This document shows positions 59,058-60,716 of a stretch of DNA of 60,716 bases, one piece after another. The notes below the pieces were generated by a model, which worked only from the letters and a program-made list of their open reading frames with translations, searched no databases and was not told the origin of the DNA. The stretch is taken from positions 1-60,716 of the forward strand of contig NZ_VDUZ01000051.1 in assembly GCF_008039615.1 (NCBI RefSeq), read 5' to 3'. The stretch's first letter is position 1. Every line of letters starts with the position of its first letter. The DNA comes from Vineibacter terrae. Lineage in GTDB: Bacteria; Pseudomonadota; Alphaproteobacteria; Reyranellales; Reyranellaceae. Position numbers and translations under genes: made by a program.

Positions 59058-60503
59058 ATGGCCACAGAGCTGACCCGCTTGACCGCCCGCGCGGCGGTCG
59101 CGCTGCTGAAGCGGCGCGAGATCTCGCCGCTCGATCTCATCGAGGCCGCTGCCGCCCGCATCGCCGCGGTCGAGCCGCAGGTCAACGCCTTGCCGACGCT
59201 CTGCCTCGACCGGGCCCGCGCGCATGCCCGGCGCCTGATGTCCGGCCACGGCCGCGAGGCCGAGAACGAGCCGGGCTGGCTGGCCGGCCTGCCGGTCGCC
59301 ATCAAGGATCTGACCGATGTCGCGGGCGTGCGCACGACCTACGGCTCGCCGATCTTCAAAAACCATGTTCCCGCACGCTCGCACCCGCTGGTCGAGCGGA
59401 TCGAGCGCAAGGGCGCAATCGTGATCGCCAAGTCGAACACGCCGGAGTTCGGCGCCGGCGGCAACACCTTCAATGCCGTGTTCGGCCGCACGCTCAATCC
59501 CTGGAACACGGCCCTGACCTGCGGCGGATCGACCGGCGGCGGCGCCGTGGCGCTGGCCACCGGCGAGGTCTGGCTGGCGCAGGGCTCGGACCACGGCGGC
59601 TCGCTGCGTGGGCCGGCGACGCTGTGCTCGGTCGTCGGGCTGCGGCCGTCGCCGGGGCGTGTCACGCGCGGCACCAGCAACAACCTGTTCTCGCCGCTGT
59701 CGGTGCAGGGGCCGATGGCGCGCAACGTGCCCGATCTGGCGCTGGCGCTCGATGCCATGGCCGGGTTCTGTCCCCTCGACCCGTTGACATTCGACGCCCC
59801 CGCGATGTCGTTCAGCGACGCCGTGGCACGACCGCCGGCGCGCCTGCGCATCGCGTTCACGGCAAATTTCGGCGGTGCCCTGCCCATCGACCGCGAGACG
59901 CGCGACATCTGCAGCCGGCAGGCGCGCCGCTTCGAGGAAGCGGGTTGCCACGTCGACGAAGCGTTCCCCGATCTGGGACCGGTCGACGAGGTCTTCCTGG
60001 CGCTGCGCTCGCAGCATTTCGTGGTCGACCGCGAGCTGCAGCTGGGCACGCACCGCGATCAGCTCAAGGCGGACATCATCTGGAACACCGAACGCGGCCT
60101 GCAACAGACGCCGAGCCGCCTGGCATGGGCCGATCGCGAGCGGGCCGCGCTCTTCCGCCGCTTTGCCGCGTTCTTCGAAACCTACGATCTGCTGGTCACG
60201 CCCGGCGCGGCGACGCCGGCCTGGGACGTCAATCTGCGCGCTCGCGAGGTCATCGACGGCGTCAAGCTCACCAACTACATCGCCGGCAGCGGGCTGACCT
60301 CGGCCATCACCCTCACGTCATGCCCGGCAGTGTCGGTTCCGTGCGGCTTCGACTCGTACGCCCGCCCGGTCGGCCTGCAGATCGTTGCACCGCCACGCGG
60401 CGAAGCAAGCGCGCTGCATGCCGCGGCAATGTTCGAGCACATCAGCGGGCTCGATCGCCTGCTGCCGATCGACCCCCGTCCCGGCACGGTGCCGCCCGGC
60501 TAG
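59058..60503 (+). CDS. Amidase signature family enzyme
   Basis: A 481-residue amidase that hydrolyses carboxamides. The Ser-cisSer-Lys triad is visible: Lys in LPVAIKDLTDVAGVRTTYGS, cis-Ser in CGGSTGGGAVALATG, and the nucleophile Ser in GSDHGGSLRGPA. Length fits GatA/AmiC-type amidases. The usual GSSGG is GSTGG, and DTGGSIR is DHGGSLR; both are tolerated variations. AGGAG lies before ATG 59058. Its partner on the opposite strand, the LLM oxidoreductase, could process the same nitrogenous compound. Confidence 0.93.
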   Translation: MATELTRLTARAAVALLKRREISPLDLIEAAAARIAAVEPQVNALPTLCLDRARAHARRLMSGHGREAENEPGWLAGLPVAIKDLTDVAGVRTTYGSPIFKNHVPARSHPLVERIERKGAIVIAKSNTPEFGAGGNTFNAVFGRTLNPWNTALTCGGSTGGGAVALATGEVWLAQGSDHGGSLRGPATLCSVVGLRPSPGRVTRGTSNNLFSPLSVQGPMARNVPDLALALDAMAGFCPLDPLTFDAPAMSFSDAVARPPARLRIAFTANFGGALPIDRETRDICSRQARRFEEAGCHVDEAFPDLGPVDEVFLALRSQHFVVDRELQLGTHRDQLKADIIWNTERGLQQTPSRLAWADRERAALFRRFAAFFETYDLLVTPGAATPAWDVNLRAREVIDGVKLTNYIAGSGLTSAITLTSCPAVSVPCGFDSYARPVGLQIVAPPRGEASALHAAAMFEHISGLDRLLPIDPRPGTVPPG

Positions 60504-60716
60504 GCCGCCGCAATCGCACATGGCCCTCCCGTCATCCCGAGCGCAGCGAGGGATCTCCCGCGGCAGGACGCACGGTGCGCCATTCGCGAGAGATCCCTGT
60601 ACCAGTTGAAGCGCAAGAGGCCCGGTCTAGAGTGACCGGGTCGGGCCGCCTGCCGGGAGCCACCCATTGATCCAGTGCCCAGAGCACCAAGCGAGGATCC
60701 GTGCCCCGGCAGAGTG
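60504..60716. other. Terminal intergenic sequence
   Basis: After the amidase stop the window ends in a truncated dispersed repeat (60531-60600) and about 115 bases in which I see no supported gene. A TTG at 60666 opens a frame to the window edge, which is too short to judge. Confidence 0.4.
60531..60600. repeat. TCATCCCGAGCG repeat, truncated copy
   Basis: GTCATCCCGAGCGCAGCGAG and GGATCTCCCGCG repeat the left arm of the family; GCGCACGGTGCG lies at the centre; the mirror arm is cut short after GAGAGATCCCTGTA. Copies 1 and 2 are at 23973-24062 and 57792-57897. CAATCGCACATGG precedes it, similar to the CGATCGCATATG word before copy 2. Confidence 0.85.

Overview
The window is GC-rich, densely packed chromosomal DNA. 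It looks alphaproteobacterial: strong third-position G/C bias, Bug-type tripartite tricarboxylate receptors, a DUF2126/alpha-E/ATP-grasp cluster, MsrP, an EF-G-like paralogue and family III CoA-transferases. A soil or plant-associated member of Rhodospirillales or Hyphomicrobiales would fit, but genus cannot be read from the sequence. No tRNA, rRNA, CRISPR array, intact phage or plasmid origin was seen.

Layout. 0.5-6.7 kb: M23 endopeptidase, a degenerate CpaF-like ATPase, a TonB-like protein, a periplasmic peptidyl-prolyl isomerase and two small proteins. 6.8-14.6 kb: an operon of transglutaminase-DUF2126 putative amidoligase, a fused ATP-grasp/alpha-E protein, a second transglutaminase, DUF488 and a uracil-DNA-glycosylase-like protein. 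14.7-21.7 kb (minus): a compact sugar or polyol operon (ABC receptor, two permeases, Gfo/Idh/MocA dehydrogenase, IolD-like ThDP enzyme, IclR regulator) with no ATPase. 21.9-25.1 kb: enoyl-reductase-like oxidoreductase, metallophosphoesterase, Bug receptor. 25.3-28.6 kb: a second copy of the ATP-grasp/alpha-E/transglutaminase cassette, here unfused, whose transglutaminase lacks the expected histidine. 28.6-37.5 kb: aminotransferase, SUMF1-like protein, EF-G-like GTPase, a thioredoxin-like gene interrupted by an in-frame TGA exactly at the first position of a CxxC motif, an Mpo1-like membrane protein, MsrP and another Bug receptor. 38.2-42.1 kb: acyl-CoA catabolic genes. 42.3-46.1 kb: a papain-like protein with a peptidoglycan-binding-like N-terminus, an AraC regulator, and argC preceded by a leader with an arginine-codon run and a strong terminator. 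46.1-48.9 kb: mobile-element debris (IS5 transposase tail, serine-recombinase tail, TraD-like gene, GNAT tail) abutting a decayed fumarylacetoacetase/amidohydrolase pair. 49.0-60.5 kb: TetR regulator, hydrolase, DHA2 exporter, an amidohydrolase with an Fe(III)-type ABC importer, an LLM-class oxidoreductase and an amidase.

Intergenic gaps carry several dispersed palindromic repeat families. The most interesting items are the UGA-containing thioredoxin-like gene (candidate selenoprotein at 34215-34640), the argC leader, the two paralogous ligase/transglutaminase cassettes, and the papain-like protein.
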